Assembly: GCA_963666995.1 (NCBI GenBank)
Contig: OY762941.1
Span: 1,116,001-1,180,000 of the forward strand
Length of the DNA: 64,000 bases
Origin: Syntrophobacter sp963666995
GTDB lineage: Bacteria; Desulfobacterota; Syntrophobacteria; Syntrophobacterales; Syntrophobacteraceae
Direction: 5' to 3'
The notes beneath the pieces are model-generated. The model ran no database searches. It saw nothing but the letters and a program-made list of their open reading frames with translations, and was not told the DNA's origin. This document shows, one piece after another, positions 35,623 through 44,791 of the stretch (its first letter is position 1; every line of letters begins with the position of its first letter). A program made the translations under genes and the position numbers.

Positions 35623-36636
35623 TCACGGCACAATCTGTGAGTTCGTCGCTTCGAGAACATAGGCAAAAATCAGGGGAAGCACGATCGTTGCGTCCGATTC
35701 GATGACAAACTTCGGGGTATCGACATCCAGCTTGCCCCACGTGATCTTCTCATTGGGGACCGCTCCGGAGTAGGAACCGTAGCTGGTCGTCGAATCGCTG
35801 ATCTGGCAGAAGTAACTCCAGTAAGGGACAGCTTCCTTCATGTCCTGCCTCAGGATGGGCGCTACGCATATCGGAAAATCTCCGGCGATGCCTCCGCCGA
35901 CCTGAAAGAACCCCACTTTCCGTTCCTTCGATACGCTCCTGTACCATCGGACGAGCTCGAGCATGTATTCGATGCCGGTCCGGAGGATGCCCGCATCTCT
36001 AATATCACCCTTCAGGATATGCGCGACGAAGATATTGCCCAGGGTCGAATCCTCCCAGCCGGGAATAAATATGGGAAGGTTCTTTTCGCAGGCGGCGATG
36101 ACCCAACTGTCCTTCGGGTCGATCTGGTAGAGATGTTTGAGTTTCCCCTCTCTCAGCAGGGCATAAAAAAACTCGTGCGGGAAAAACCGTTCGCCCATCG
36201 AATCCGCTTTCTTCCATTCGTCCAGGACCACCGTCCCGATCCGCCGGATGGCTTCCTCTTCCGGAATGCAGGTATCGGTCACGCGATTCAGCCCCCGATC
36301 GAGAAGCCGCATTTCATCCCGGGGGGTGAGGTCGCGATAATGGGGGACCCGGACATAATCGTTGTGGGCGACAAGGTTGAATATGTCTTCCTCGAAGTTT
36401 GCACCCGTGCAGCTTATGGCGTGCACCTTCCCGCAGCGGATCATCTCGGCCAGGGACACGCCCGTTTCGGCAGTGCTCATCGCTCCTGCCATGGCCAGAA
36501 ACATGACGCCGCCCGATTCAAGAAGGTTCACATAACCTTCCGCAGCCTCGGCTAAAGTTGCTGAATTGAAGTGCCGGTAGTGATGCCGGATGAACTCCGA
36601 GATGCTGCCGCTCTTGCGCGTGCCGGATGCGCCCAT
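35623..36636 (-). CDS. Deoxyhypusine-synthase-like protein
   Basis: The 337-residue protein belongs to the deoxyhypusine synthase family, NAD-dependent aminobutyl (or related) transferases. Visible landmarks: the LAMAGAMSTAETGVSL NAD-binding region, CTGANFEEDIF, FFQVGGGIAGDFPICVAPIL and, at the end, ITWGKLDVD, whose Lys aligns with the catalytic Lys of AWGKIR in eukaryotic DHS. Bacteria have no eIF5A, so bacterial members probably act on polyamines or another lysine or amine acceptor. Start chosen at 36636, where family similarity begins. Convergent with the RND pump gene. Confidence 0.85.
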   Translation of the reverse strand: MGASGTRKSGSISEFIRHHYRHFNSATLAEAAEGYVNLLESGGVMFLAMAGAMSTAETGVSLAEMIRCGKVHAISCTGANFEEDIFNLVAHNDYVRVPHYRDLTPRDEMRLLDRGLNRVTDTCIPEEEAIRRIGTVVLDEWKKADSMGERFFPHEFFYALLREGKLKHLYQIDPKDSWVIAACEKNLPIFIPGWEDSTLGNIFVAHILKGDIRDAGILRTGIEYMLELVRWYRSVSKERKVGFFQVGGGIAGDFPICVAPILRQDMKEAVPYWSYFCQISDSTTSYGSYSGAVPNEKITWGKLDVDTPKFVIESDATIVLPLIFAYVLEATNSQIVP

Positions 36637-36848
36637 CGTATGACTTCCCCTCTTCTGTAGCCGGAAACGCCCGAGTACCGGAATGCCTTTCAATGCTTCT
36701 GAAAATAGGGAAAAATATGAAAACTTCCAAGCATTTTCTCATACGCCGAAAACCCGGCCCGGAGCGCAGGGTCCGGCCGGTGCCCCACACAAGGCCGGTG
36801 AGGAATCCATGGGATATCCGAGCCGGGATTTACCGGCTGCCTCCCCGG

Positions 36849-37094
36849 CTACCCGAAACTGACATGCTTTGTGATTATCGCGGGCCTTTCCAATTCAACC
36901 ACCCTCGGTTCGATCCTCTTCAGTTCTTCGATGTTCCAGCGGTCGTCTTCCTTCAGGAGTTCGAGTGCCTTTTCCCGGGAATTCGCCAGAATCGCCACTT
37001 CAGCCTGGAGATAGTTGTCCCTGTAGACATGAGGTTCATCGAACATTGACCAACTGGAATAGAGTTTGCTGTGCCGCCATATGAATATCTTCAT
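36849..37094 (-). CDS. Small conserved-looking protein, unknown
   Basis: An 81-residue protein starting at ATG 37094 behind GGAGGGACATTC. It has no signal peptide or membrane helix. It reads as a small alpha/beta domain (MKIFIWRHSKLYSSWSMFD, AEVAILANSREKALELLKE, VVELERPAIITKHVSFG). It lies upstream of the deoxyhypusine-synthase-like gene on the same strand with a 212-base gap. Confidence 0.65.
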   Translation of the reverse strand: MKIFIWRHSKLYSSWSMFDEPHVYRDNYLQAEVAILANSREKALELLKEDDRWNIEELKRIEPRVVELERPAIITKHVSFG

Positions 37095-37454
37095 GAATGT
37101 CCCTCCACAGACCGATCCGTCTCCATCCAACGCTCCCGCGGCCGGGAAGGCGGTATCCGCCCCTACTCACCCGGTCGCAGGAAATCCACATCAAATTGCT
37201 CTTACCGCACTCACGCTTAAAGTATATAATAGTTGCGTCAAGATGAGATGAATTTGTATTGACCCCGGGACCTCGCGTTCTCCCCTTTCTTTTGCAGGCA
37301 TTAGAATCGGCTGTGTGCCGGTTCCTCCGTTTCTCACGGCTGCTTCCGGGAAGGCGGGATCCCCCGTTCCGGTCTGAGCGTTCGGGAGAAGAGAGACGTG
37401 GACCCTCTCGAATGTGTCCGGCAATCCCGTTTTCTATTTTCGATCTGCTCGATA

Positions 37455-37472
37455 TTGTGATATTTCTCACTG
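37455..37472. promoter_or_regulatory. Candidate CRP/FNR-family (HcpR-like) site upstream of hdrA fusion
   Basis: TTGTGA-TATTTC-TCACTG matches 10 of 12 defined positions of TTGTGA-N6-TCACAA, the palindrome read by CRP/FNR proteins such as HcpR of sulfate reducers. It lies about 150 bases before the hdrA start. The other sequence in 37095-37624 shows no gene. Confidence 0.35.
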
Positions 37473-37624
37473 CAATCGGACGTATCCTTATCGCTCCCGC
37501 ACAACTCTGACTCAGTTTCTGCTGAATTCCGGTACTCCGATCCCCTTTTGCCGGGTCCATTCCGGACTGATTCCCCCCGGCTCAGCGCAGAACTCGACTC
37601 GTTCGAGTTCAAGAGAGGCATGCT

Positions 37625-40600
37625 ATGGACAATCTGAAAGGCAGTCCAGTTGGTTCGGTTATGGTTGTGGGAGGCGGAGTAGCCGGCATACAAGCCGCTC
37701 TCGATCTCGCGAATTCGGGTTTCTACGTGTACCTGGTAGAGAAATCGTCCGCAATCGGCGGAATGATGTCTCAACTGGACAAGACGTTTCCCACCAACGA
37801 CTGCTCGATGTGCATCCTCTCACCCAAGCTCGTGGAGTGCGGTTCCCACCCGAACATCGAATTGCTTACACTGAGTGAACTGACCGATCTCGAGGGAGAA
37901 GCGGGCCGCTTCAAGGCGACGGTCCACCGGGCTCCACGGTTTATCGATCTGTCCAAATGCACCGGATGCGGCGATTGCGTGCCCGTCTGTCCCGTTCAGG
38001 GGATAAACGAATTTGATGGAGGGCGGCTGTCCAGGAGGAAAGCAGTCTACAAACGCTACCCGCAGGCAGTCCCGAGCGCTTTTTCCATCGAAAAAAGAGG
38101 CGTCAGCCCCTGCAAGGCCTCATGCCCGGCCAACATCAGCGTTCAGGGATACGTAGCACTTGCGGCCGAGGGCCGGTATCGCGAGGCATTGGCGCTCATC
38201 AAGCAGGAAAATCCCCTGCCTGCCGTCTGCGGGAGGGTCTGTCACCATCCATGCGAGTCGGCCTGCCTGCGCAACGGCGTCGACCAACCCGTTGCCATCG
38301 ATTCCATCAAGCGGTTCATCGCAGATCTGGATCTCCATTCGGACACGCGGTACGTTCCCGAGATCAAACAGAGGCGCAGCGAAAAAGTTGCCATAATCGG
38401 GTCCGGACCGGCAGGACTGACCTGCGCCTACTACCTTGCCATCGCGGGATATCGGGTCACGATCTTTGAAAGGCTGCCCATTCCGGGCGGAATGCTGACA
38501 ACGGGCATTCCCTCATACAGGCTTCCCCATGACATTGTCGAGGCGGAAATCCAGGTCATCAGGGACATGGGCGTCGAATTCAGAACCGGCACCGAAATCG
38601 GGAAAGACGTCACCATCGCCGAACTGAGGGACGCCGGGTACGGGGCTTTCTTCATCGCCATCGGAGCCCATGAGTGCAAGGCCCTGGGAATCGAGGGAGA
38701 AGACCTGCAGGGCGTATACCCCGGAGTCAATTACCTGTGTCGAGTGAACCTGGGGGAAACGGTTCCGCTGGGTGATCGGGTGGCGGTGATCGGGGGCGGG
38801 AATGTTGCCCTGGACACCGTTCGGACCGCCCGGCGCTGCGGTTCCGCAAATCCTTTTATCGTCTACCGCCGCAGCATGGAGGAAATGCCGGCGAGCGATG
38901 AAGAAAAGGAGGAGTGCCGGGACGAAGGCATCGAAATCATGACCCTGACCGCACCGTTGCGGATCATTGGGGAAGCCGGGCGGGTCAAGGCCATCGAGTG
39001 CGTGAGGATGGCTCCTGGTGAACCTGACGCGAGCGGAAGGCACCGCCCCGTGCCGATCCCGGGCTCGGAATTCGTGCTGGAAGTGGATGCGGTGATTCCG
39101 GCCATCGGGCAGGAATCCGAGTGGGCATGCCTCACCCCGGAATGCGCATGCACTCTTACCGATTGGAAGACCATGCGGGTGGATCCGGTGACTTTGCAGA
39201 GCGAGGACCCGGACATTTTCGCGGGAGGCGACGCCGTAACCGGTCAGAAGACGGTTGTCGATGCCATCAGCGCCGGCAAGCGGGCGGCCGTCTCCGTGGA
39301 CCGGTATATTCAGGGCCTGGACCTGCGGGAAGGCCGTGAGAAGGAGCGGCCCGCAGTACAGGACCTGGCCGTTGAAGGCTATGATCGGATCCCGCGCGAA
39401 CGGATGCCCAAACTCTCCCCTGAATCCCGTATCGGTGGTTTTGAAGAAGTGCAGGTCGGCTTCTCCGAGGAACAGGTGAGGAAGGAAGCCGCAAGATGCC
39501 TCCAGTGCGGGATCTGCGCGGAATGCTATAGTTGTGTGGCCGCCTGCACGGCGGGAGCGGTCTGCCACGGCGAAGAACCCGTCGATCGGACAATCGAAGT
39601 GGGTTCCGTCATACTCTCTCCCGGCGCAAAAACCTACGATCCTTCCCATCTCGAAGCCTATCTTTACGGAATTCATCCCAACGTGGTCACGAGCCTGGAA
39701 TTTGAGCGCATCCTCAGTGCATCGGGCCCGTCCCTGGGACATCTCGTCCGCCCATCCGACGGGAAGGAGCCCCAAAGGATAGCCTGGCTCCAATGCGTCG
39801 GGTCGCGAAACCTCAATTACTGTAATAACGGGTACTGCTCGGGCGTGTGCTGTATGTACGCCATAAAGGAAGCCGTCGTTGCCAAGGACCACTGCTCCGG
39901 CTCCCTGGATACGACCATCTTCTACATAGACATGCGCACCTACGGGAAGGATTTTGAAAAATTCTACAAACGTGCCGGGGATGAGCACGGAGTGCGCTTT
40001 GTACGATCAAGGATCCACTCGATCTACTCGGCGCCGGATGGCCGCCTCGGCATCGACTACACCTCGGTTGAAGGAAAGCAGATCGGAGAGGAATTCGACA
40101 TGGCCGTCCTCTCGGTCGGCGTGGAAGTCCCTCCCGATGTGACGGCCCTCGCGGAGAAACTGGGAATCGCGACCAACCACTACCATTTTGCTGAAACCGG
40201 CGGTTTTTCGCCGGTGACTTCATCGAGGCCCGGCGTCTATGTCTGCGGCCTTTTCCAGGGACCGAAGGACATTCCGTCCTCGGTTACGGAGGCAAGCGCG
40301 GCGGCCTGTGCCGCGGCGGTAGGCCTTTCCGGCTCCAGGGGAACTCTGGTCAAGGCAAGGGAAATCCCGCCGGAAATCGATCTGGGAGATGAAGCCCCAC
40401 GCATCGGCGTTTTCGTGTGCAACTGCGGGATCAACATCGGTTCGGTGGTGAACGTCAGGGAGGTGGTGAACTATGCTTCGCGGCTGCCGTATGTCGTCTG
40501 GACCGAAGAGAACCTTTTCACCTGTTCCCACGATACCCAGGAGAGGATAAGGAAAGCGATCAGGGACCAGCACCTGAACAGGGTTGTGGTGGCCGCATGC

Positions 40601-42070
40601 TCGCCCCGCACCCATGAGCCCATCTTCCAGGACACTCTAAAATCATGCGGGATCAATAAGTTTCTCTTTGAAATGGCCAATATCCGCGATCAGGATTCCT
40701 GGGTGCATCCGAAAGACCCCGAAAGCGCCACCCGGAAAGCGATCGACCTCGTGCGAATGGCAGTGGCGAGAGCGTCCCTGCTGAAACCCCTGATCGAGCG
40801 GCCCCTCGTGATCAATCAGAAGGCACTGGTGATCGGAGGCGGCATCGCGGGGCTCAACGCCTCGCTCGGCATCGCCCGGCAGGGTTTCGATGTGGTTCTG
40901 ATCGAAAAGGAAAAGGAACTCGGCGGCATGGCACGCCAAGTCTTTCAGACCATCGAGGGACTCGATGTGGGAGATTATCTGAAGCGTCTCATCGCCGACG
41001 TGCGCAAGGACCGGAGGATAGAAGTCCTGACCAATGCCGCGATACTTGACTTCAGGGGATATAAAGGCAATTTCACCAGCGAAATCCGTGTCGGCAATGC
41101 AAGAGACACGAGGCAGATCGAACACGGCGTCACGGTGGTGGCCTCCGGAGCCAAGGAATACCGGCCTCGGGAATTCCTCTACGGGGAGCACGACCGTGTG
41201 ATGACCCAGCTTGAGCTGGGACAGCTTCTTGCCGGCAGGAACCGTAAAGTCAAGGACTGGACGCGGGTGGTCATGATCCAGTGCGTCGGGTCGCGCAACG
41301 CGGAAAACCCGAACTGCAGCCGCATTTGCTGCCAGGGGGCCGTGAAGCACGCTCTGGCCCTGAAGCGCCTCAACCCCGAAATGGATATCATCGTTCTCTA
41401 CCGTGACGTAAGGACGTATGGGTTGCTCGAAGAGTACTATGCTGAAGCGCGGAGCCTCGGGGTCCTGTTCTCCCGGTATCATCAGGAACATCCTCCGGAG
41501 GTGAGCCCTAACGGAGACAAGCTCTTCGTCACATTCAAGGACCATGTGCTCGACCGTGCCATCCGGGTCGACACCGACGCGGTGGTGCTCAGCGCCGCCA
41601 CCGTTGCCGCCGGAAACGATCGGCTCGCCTCCCTGCTCAAGGTGCCGCGCAGCCCGGAAGGTTTCTTTATCGAGGCCCATGCCAAATTGAGGCCGGTGGA
41701 CTTTGCATCCGAGGGCATCTACCTGTGCGGATTGGCCCACAGCCCCAAGCTCATCAGCGAATCCATTTCGCAGGCGATGGCCGCGGCGTCGAGGGCCGGT
41801 TCCTTCCTCTCCTCCAAGGATCAGACGATCGGGGGCATTGTCGCCAGGGTGGACGCGAGCCTGTGTGCGGGCTGCCTGGCGTGCGTGAGGAATTGCCCGT
41901 ACGGGATCCCTCAAATCAACCAGGATGGAGTTTCGGAAATCAACGAGGCGATCTGCCAGGGGTGCGGAATCTGCGCATCCGAATGCCCGGCCAAAGCGAT
42001 CCGGCTGGCAAATTACGGGGACGACCAGATCCTGGTCAAGGTGGACGCCCTGTTTGAAGGAGTTGTCTGA
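37625..42070 (+). CDS. HdrA-GltD-HdrA fusion flavoprotein, predicted electron-bifurcating subunit
   Basis: This 1481-residue iron-sulfur flavoprotein contains two HdrA units and one NAD(P)H-oxidoreductase unit. Residues 1-110 begin HdrA-1 (GGGVAGIQAALDLANSGF), followed by a cluster motif C112-C115-C118-C122. Residues about 160-575 are an inserted GltD/NfnB-like domain: Fe-S Cys at 163, 167, 202, 206, 210 and 214, an FAD site (IIGSGPAGLTCAYY, 257-270) and a nucleotide site (AVIGGGNVALDTVRTARR). A second Cys cluster (625-641) precedes the end of HdrA-1. HdrA-2 starts near 925 (VFVCNCGINIG), has its own FAD site and ends in two ferredoxin motifs (C1414-C1424, C1444-C1454). It overlaps mvhD by one base. 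Confidence 0.92.
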   Translation: MDNLKGSPVGSVMVVGGGVAGIQAALDLANSGFYVYLVEKSSAIGGMMSQLDKTFPTNDCSMCILSPKLVECGSHPNIELLTLSELTDLEGEAGRFKATVHRAPRFIDLSKCTGCGDCVPVCPVQGINEFDGGRLSRRKAVYKRYPQAVPSAFSIEKRGVSPCKASCPANISVQGYVALAAEGRYREALALIKQENPLPAVCGRVCHHPCESACLRNGVDQPVAIDSIKRFIADLDLHSDTRYVPEIKQRRSEKVAIIGSGPAGLTCAYYLAIAGYRVTIFERLPIPGGMLTTGIPSYRLPHDIVEAEIQVIRDMGVEFRTGTEIGKDVTIAELRDAGYGAFFIAIGAHECKALGIEGEDLQGVYPGVNYLCRVNLGETVPLGDRVAVIGGGNVALDTVRTARRCGSANPFIVYRRSMEEMPASDEEKEECRDEGIEIMTLTAPLRIIGEAGRVKAIECVRMAPGEPDASGRHRPVPIPGSEFVLEVDAVIPAIGQESEWACLTPECACTLTDWKTMRVDPVTLQSEDPDIFAGGDAVTGQKTVVDAISAGKRAAVSVDRYIQGLDLREGREKERPAVQDLAVEGYDRIPRERMPKLSPESRIGGFEEVQVGFSEEQVRKEAARCLQCGICAECYSCVAACTAGAVCHGEEPVDRTIEVGSVILSPGAKTYDPSHLEAYLYGIHPNVVTSLEFERILSASGPSLGHLVRPSDGKEPQRIAWLQCVGSRNLNYCNNGYCSGVCCMYAIKEAVVAKDHCSGSLDTTIFYIDMRTYGKDFEKFYKRAGDEHGVRFVRSRIHSIYSAPDGRLGIDYTSVEGKQIGEEFDMAVLSVGVEVPPDVTALAEKLGIATNHYHFAETGGFSPVTSSRPGVYVCGLFQGPKDIPSSVTEASAAACAAAVGLSGSRGTLVKAREIPPEIDLGDEAPRIGVFVCNCGINIGSVVNVREVVNYASRLPYVVWTEENLFTCSHDTQERIRKAIRDQHLNRVVVAACSPRTHEPIFQDTLKSCGINKFLFEMANIRDQDSWVHPKDPESATRKAIDLVRMAVARASLLKPLIERPLVINQKALVIGGGIAGLNASLGIARQGFDVVLIEKEKELGGMARQVFQTIEGLDVGDYLKRLIADVRKDRRIEVLTNAAILDFRGYKGNFTSEIRVGNARDTRQIEHGVTVVASGAKEYRPREFLYGEHDRVMTQLELGQLLAGRNRKVKDWTRVVMIQCVGSRNAENPNCSRICCQGAVKHALALKRLNPEMDIIVLYRDVRTYGLLEEYYAEARSLGVLFSRYHQEHPPEVSPNGDKLFVTFKDHVLDRAIRVDTDAVVLSAATVAAGNDRLASLLKVPRSPEGFFIEAHAKLRPVDFASEGIYLCGLAHSPKLISESISQAMAAASRAGSFLSSKDQTIGGIVARVDASLCAGCLACVRNCPYGIPQINQDGVSEINEAICQGCGICASECPAKAIRLANYGDDQILVKVDALFEGVV

Positions 42071-42507
42071 TGGAACCTTTCGAACCGGTTATCGTGGCGT
42101 TTTGCTGCACCTTTTGCGCTTACTCCGCGGCGGACCTGGCGGGTTCCATGCGGCTCAGCTACCCGAGCAACATCAGGATCATCAAAGTTCCCTGCTCCGG
42201 CAGTATCGCCGCGATCCACCTGCTCAAAACGCTTGAAAAGGGAGCCGACGGGGTCTATGTCGCGGGCTGCATGGAGGGAGACTGCCATTTTCAGTCCGGC
42301 AATCTCAGGACCGGAAAACGGGTGGCTTATGTCCGGGAAATTCTGAAAAGCATCGGCATCGAACCTGAAAGGGCCGCAATGTACTACCTTTCCGCGGGCA
42401 TGGGTTCAAGGTTTGCCGAGATAGCCCGGGAAATGACCGAAGAGATACGCCGGCTCGGACCCAACCCGATCAAGCGTGTCCGGGAACTGAAGGAGAATGC
42501 CTCATGA
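42070..42507 (+). CDS. mvhD: MvhD/FrhD-family delta subunit, [2Fe-2S] electron carrier
   Basis: The 145-residue protein carries the MvhD Cys pattern: FCCTFCAYSAAD (Cys12, 13, 16), VPCSGS (Cys42) and GCMEGDCHF (Cys67, Cys72). In methanogens and acetogens MvhD passes electrons between a hydrogenase or other partner and HdrA. Here it starts on the last base of the hdrA stop and overlaps metV by four bases, so all are translationally coupled. Confidence 0.92.
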   Translation: MEPFEPVIVAFCCTFCAYSAADLAGSMRLSYPSNIRIIKVPCSGSIAAIHLLKTLEKGADGVYVAGCMEGDCHFQSGNLRTGKRVAYVREILKSIGIEPERAAMYYLSAGMGSRFAEIAREMTEEIRRLGPNPIKRVRELKENAS

Positions 42508-43172
42508 TCATGGCAAAAGCCAAACCGATCGAGGAAATCATTAAAGAGATCAAAGGCTTCCACAAGATCCTGATTGCGGGTTGCAACGGGTGCGTGACGG
42601 TCTGCGAAGCGGGCGGGATGAAGGAAGTGGAGATTCTTGCATCCGCCCTTCGCATGTATTTCGCACGCATTGGGGAAAAAATGGAAATCGATGAGATCAG
42701 TCTGACCCGCCAATGCGATAAAGAATACCTTAGAGAGCTGCAGGACAAGATGGAAAAGTACGACGCCGTCGTTTCGCTCGCCTGCGGGGCCGGAGTCCAG
42801 TTCCTGGCGGAGATGTATTCCAACAAGCCGATCCTGCCCGGCGTAGACACCTGCTTCATTGGCGTAACCGAGGAACCGGGAGTGTGGACCGAGCGATGTC
42901 AGGCATGCGGTCAGTGTCTGCTTGCAAGCACCGGGGGCATCTGCCCTATCGCCCGATGTTCGAAGCGCATGGCAAACGGCCCCTGCGGAGGCTCTTCGGA
43001 CGGAAAATGCGAGGTGAACAAAGAAGTCGCCTGCGGCTGGCACCTCATTTACGAGCGGCTGAAGGAACTGGGGCAGCTCGACCGGTTCGAGCGCCCGGCG
43101 AGTCCCAGGAACTGGTCCACCGGCCGGGATGGCGGCCCCCGGAAGATCGTCAGGGAGGTTTCACGCAAATGA
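42504..43172 (+). CDS. metV: MetV, zinc/Fe-S partner of methylene-THF reductase
   Basis: The 222-residue protein matches the MTHFR C-terminal family (MetV). The N-terminal domain has AGCNGCVTVCEAGG and SLACGAG; the C-terminal part is Cys-rich (RCQACGQC, GICPIARCSKRMANGPCGG, GKCEV, ACGW), consistent with Fe-S or zinc sites. In acetogens MetV forms a heterodimer with MetF and connects it to the electron-supplying subunits. Start (ATG 42504) and stop (43172) both overlap neighbours in ATGA junctions. Confidence 0.92.
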   Translation: MIMAKAKPIEEIIKEIKGFHKILIAGCNGCVTVCEAGGMKEVEILASALRMYFARIGEKMEIDEISLTRQCDKEYLRELQDKMEKYDAVVSLACGAGVQFLAEMYSNKPILPGVDTCFIGVTEEPGVWTERCQACGQCLLASTGGICPIARCSKRMANGPCGGSSDGKCEVNKEVACGWHLIYERLKELGQLDRFERPASPRNWSTGRDGGPRKIVREVSRK

Positions 43173-44101
43173 ACGCAGCCACCCCGAGCAAACTCGAGCA
43201 GATTCTTGCGGCAGGTCATCTGGCCGTTACATCCGAATGCGGTCCCCCGAGGAGTTGTGACGGCGGCGTCCTGGAGGACAAAGCCAGGGCTCTCGGAAAC
43301 CACGTCGACGCAATCAACGTCACCGATAACCAGACCGCGGTCGTCCGGCTGTGCAGTCTGGCATCCTGCATCCGAATCAAGCAGATGGGCTTCGAACCCG
43401 TCCTGCAGATGGTGACTCGGGACAGGAACCGTATCGCCCTTCAAAGCGATCTGCTCGGCGCGGGTTCTTTCGGGATCAACAATGTCCTCTGCCTCACGGG
43501 GGACCACCAGAGCTTCGGCGATCACCCGGAAGCCGCCAATGTTTTTGACCTCGATTCCACTCAACTGATCCAGACCGTGAAGATGATGCGGGACGAGGGG
43601 AAACTTCTGAGCGGCTTCGAACTGAAGGAATGCCCGAAGATGTTCATCGGGGCTGCGGAGAATCCCTTTGCGGATCCTTTCGAGATCCGGGTTATGCGCC
43701 TTGCGAAGAAGGTTGCGGCTGGAGCGCAGTTCATCCAGACTCAGTGCATCTATAACCTGGAAAAGTTCAAAAACTGGATGCAGGGCGTTGTCGACCGGGG
43801 GCTGCACGAGAAGGTTTACATCCTGGCCGGGCTCACACCGCTTAAGGGCCTGGGGATGGCCCGGTACATGAAAACCAGGGTGCCCGGAATGGATGTTCCG
43901 GATGAAATCATCAAGCGGCTGGCGGGAGTTCCCAAGGAGAAACAGGCGGAGGAAGGAATCAACATCTGCCTCGAACAGATTGCGGAACTGAAGGACGTCC
44001 CGGGAGTCGCCGGCTTCCACATCATGGCGATCGAATGGGAGCATAAAGTCCCCGAGATCGTCGAGCGGGCAGGCCTCTATCCGAGGCCGAAGGTGGATTA
44101 G
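43169..44101 (+). CDS. metF: Methylenetetrahydrofolate reductase catalytic subunit
   Basis: The 310-residue TIM-barrel flavoprotein reduces 5,10-methylene-THF to 5-methyl-THF in the methyl branch of the Wood-Ljungdahl pathway. I start at ATG 43169 (NAATPSKLEQILAAG), inside the metV stop overlap. Family features: VTSECGPPRSCDG near the N-terminus, NVTDNQTAVVRLCSLA, NVLCLTGDHQSFGDHPEA and GAQFIQTQCIYN. It is the last gene of the coupled hdrA-mvhD-metV-metF set. No HdrB or HdrC gene and no Rnf or hydrogenase gene adjoins. Confidence 0.94.
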   Translation: MNAATPSKLEQILAAGHLAVTSECGPPRSCDGGVLEDKARALGNHVDAINVTDNQTAVVRLCSLASCIRIKQMGFEPVLQMVTRDRNRIALQSDLLGAGSFGINNVLCLTGDHQSFGDHPEAANVFDLDSTQLIQTVKMMRDEGKLLSGFELKECPKMFIGAAENPFADPFEIRVMRLAKKVAAGAQFIQTQCIYNLEKFKNWMQGVVDRGLHEKVYILAGLTPLKGLGMARYMKTRVPGMDVPDEIIKRLAGVPKEKQAEEGINICLEQIAELKDVPGVAGFHIMAIEWEHKVPEIVERAGLYPRPKVD

Positions 44102-44165
44102 CGGTCTCATGGATCAGCCCGCATGGGGTGGATTGTTCTCTCCACTCGAAATGACGGAATGTTGA

Positions 44166-44203
44166 CCGGCCTCCTTAAGTCGGCGGTATTGCCGGGAGGC
44201 CGG
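44166..44203. terminator. Possible terminator hairpin after metF
   Basis: Arms CCGGCCTCC (44166-44174) and GGAGGCCGG (44195-44203) with a 20-base loop. No T-run follows, so rho-independent termination is uncertain; it may only protect the 3' end. Confidence 0.3.
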
Positions 44204-44259
44204 GCTCGACACGGGATACCGGCGGTGGGGCTCTCTCTGCCGGTCCGATATGCAGGTGG

Positions 44260-44697
44260 TCAGCCGACAAACCTGAGGTAGTCAAAAAAATGTTTAGGAT
44301 AGTCTTCCATGCTGTAAAACCCGCTGCATATTATTATGTCATCAACCTTTTCAAAATAGATTGTCTTGGATAGTTCCTGCTTGGATATGGGGTGCTGCCA
44401 TTTGTAGTCCACAAAGCCGGAACCTTTGCTCCGGGCGCCATTGACGACTTCCTGGATGAATATCTTGCCGTCGCCGTCCTTAAGCTCGAGGAAATTCTTC
44501 CCTACAAATTCCTTGTGTATCGGGTGCGCGAGCATGATTCCTTCGGAACTCAGGGCAAAAACATATAGCTGCCGTTGAACGAACTGTCCTCGAGGGTTCA
44601 TAAGTTCGGCCAAAGTGGCAGCTTTGCCGCCGGCCTCAAAAAAGGCTATAGCCTTTTTTACCCGGTCTTTCACATCCTCGCGCGAGTCGGTGATCAT
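44260..44697 (-). CDS. Single-Cache-domain sensor-like protein
   Basis: A 145-residue protein consisting of a Cache (sCache_2-like) ligand-binding fold: a leading amphipathic helix (VKKAIAFFEAGG), then YVFALSSEGIMLAHPIHKEFVGKNF, DGKIFIQEVVNGARSKGSGFVDYKW and KTIYFEKVDDIIICSGFY. Cache domains usually sit outside the membrane in chemoreceptors and kinases, but here there is no signal peptide or membrane helix. It may be a free-standing ligand binder. Convergent with metF. Confidence 0.8.
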   Translation of the reverse strand: MITDSREDVKDRVKKAIAFFEAGGKAATLAELMNPRGQFVQRQLYVFALSSEGIMLAHPIHKEFVGKNFLELKDGDGKIFIQEVVNGARSKGSGFVDYKWQHPISKQELSKTIYFEKVDDIIICSGFYSMEDYPKHFFDYLRFVG

Positions 44698-44791
44698 TCA
44701 TATCTCCTCTGATGTTAAGCTTACCGGGACGGCTTGATGCAAGTCCTTGCTTCGGTCCCTGGCAAGAGTTGAAGAAGATCGTCAATTCCCA

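Noticed and set aside
38513..39988. 491-residue minus-strand frame
   Set aside because: Antisense to the HdrA fusion, whose domains and Cys motifs are unambiguous in the sense frame.
42884..43168. Upstream extension of metF
   Set aside because: It would overlap metV by almost 290 bases in another frame; the ATGA junction at 43169 and the family's N-terminus support the shorter start.
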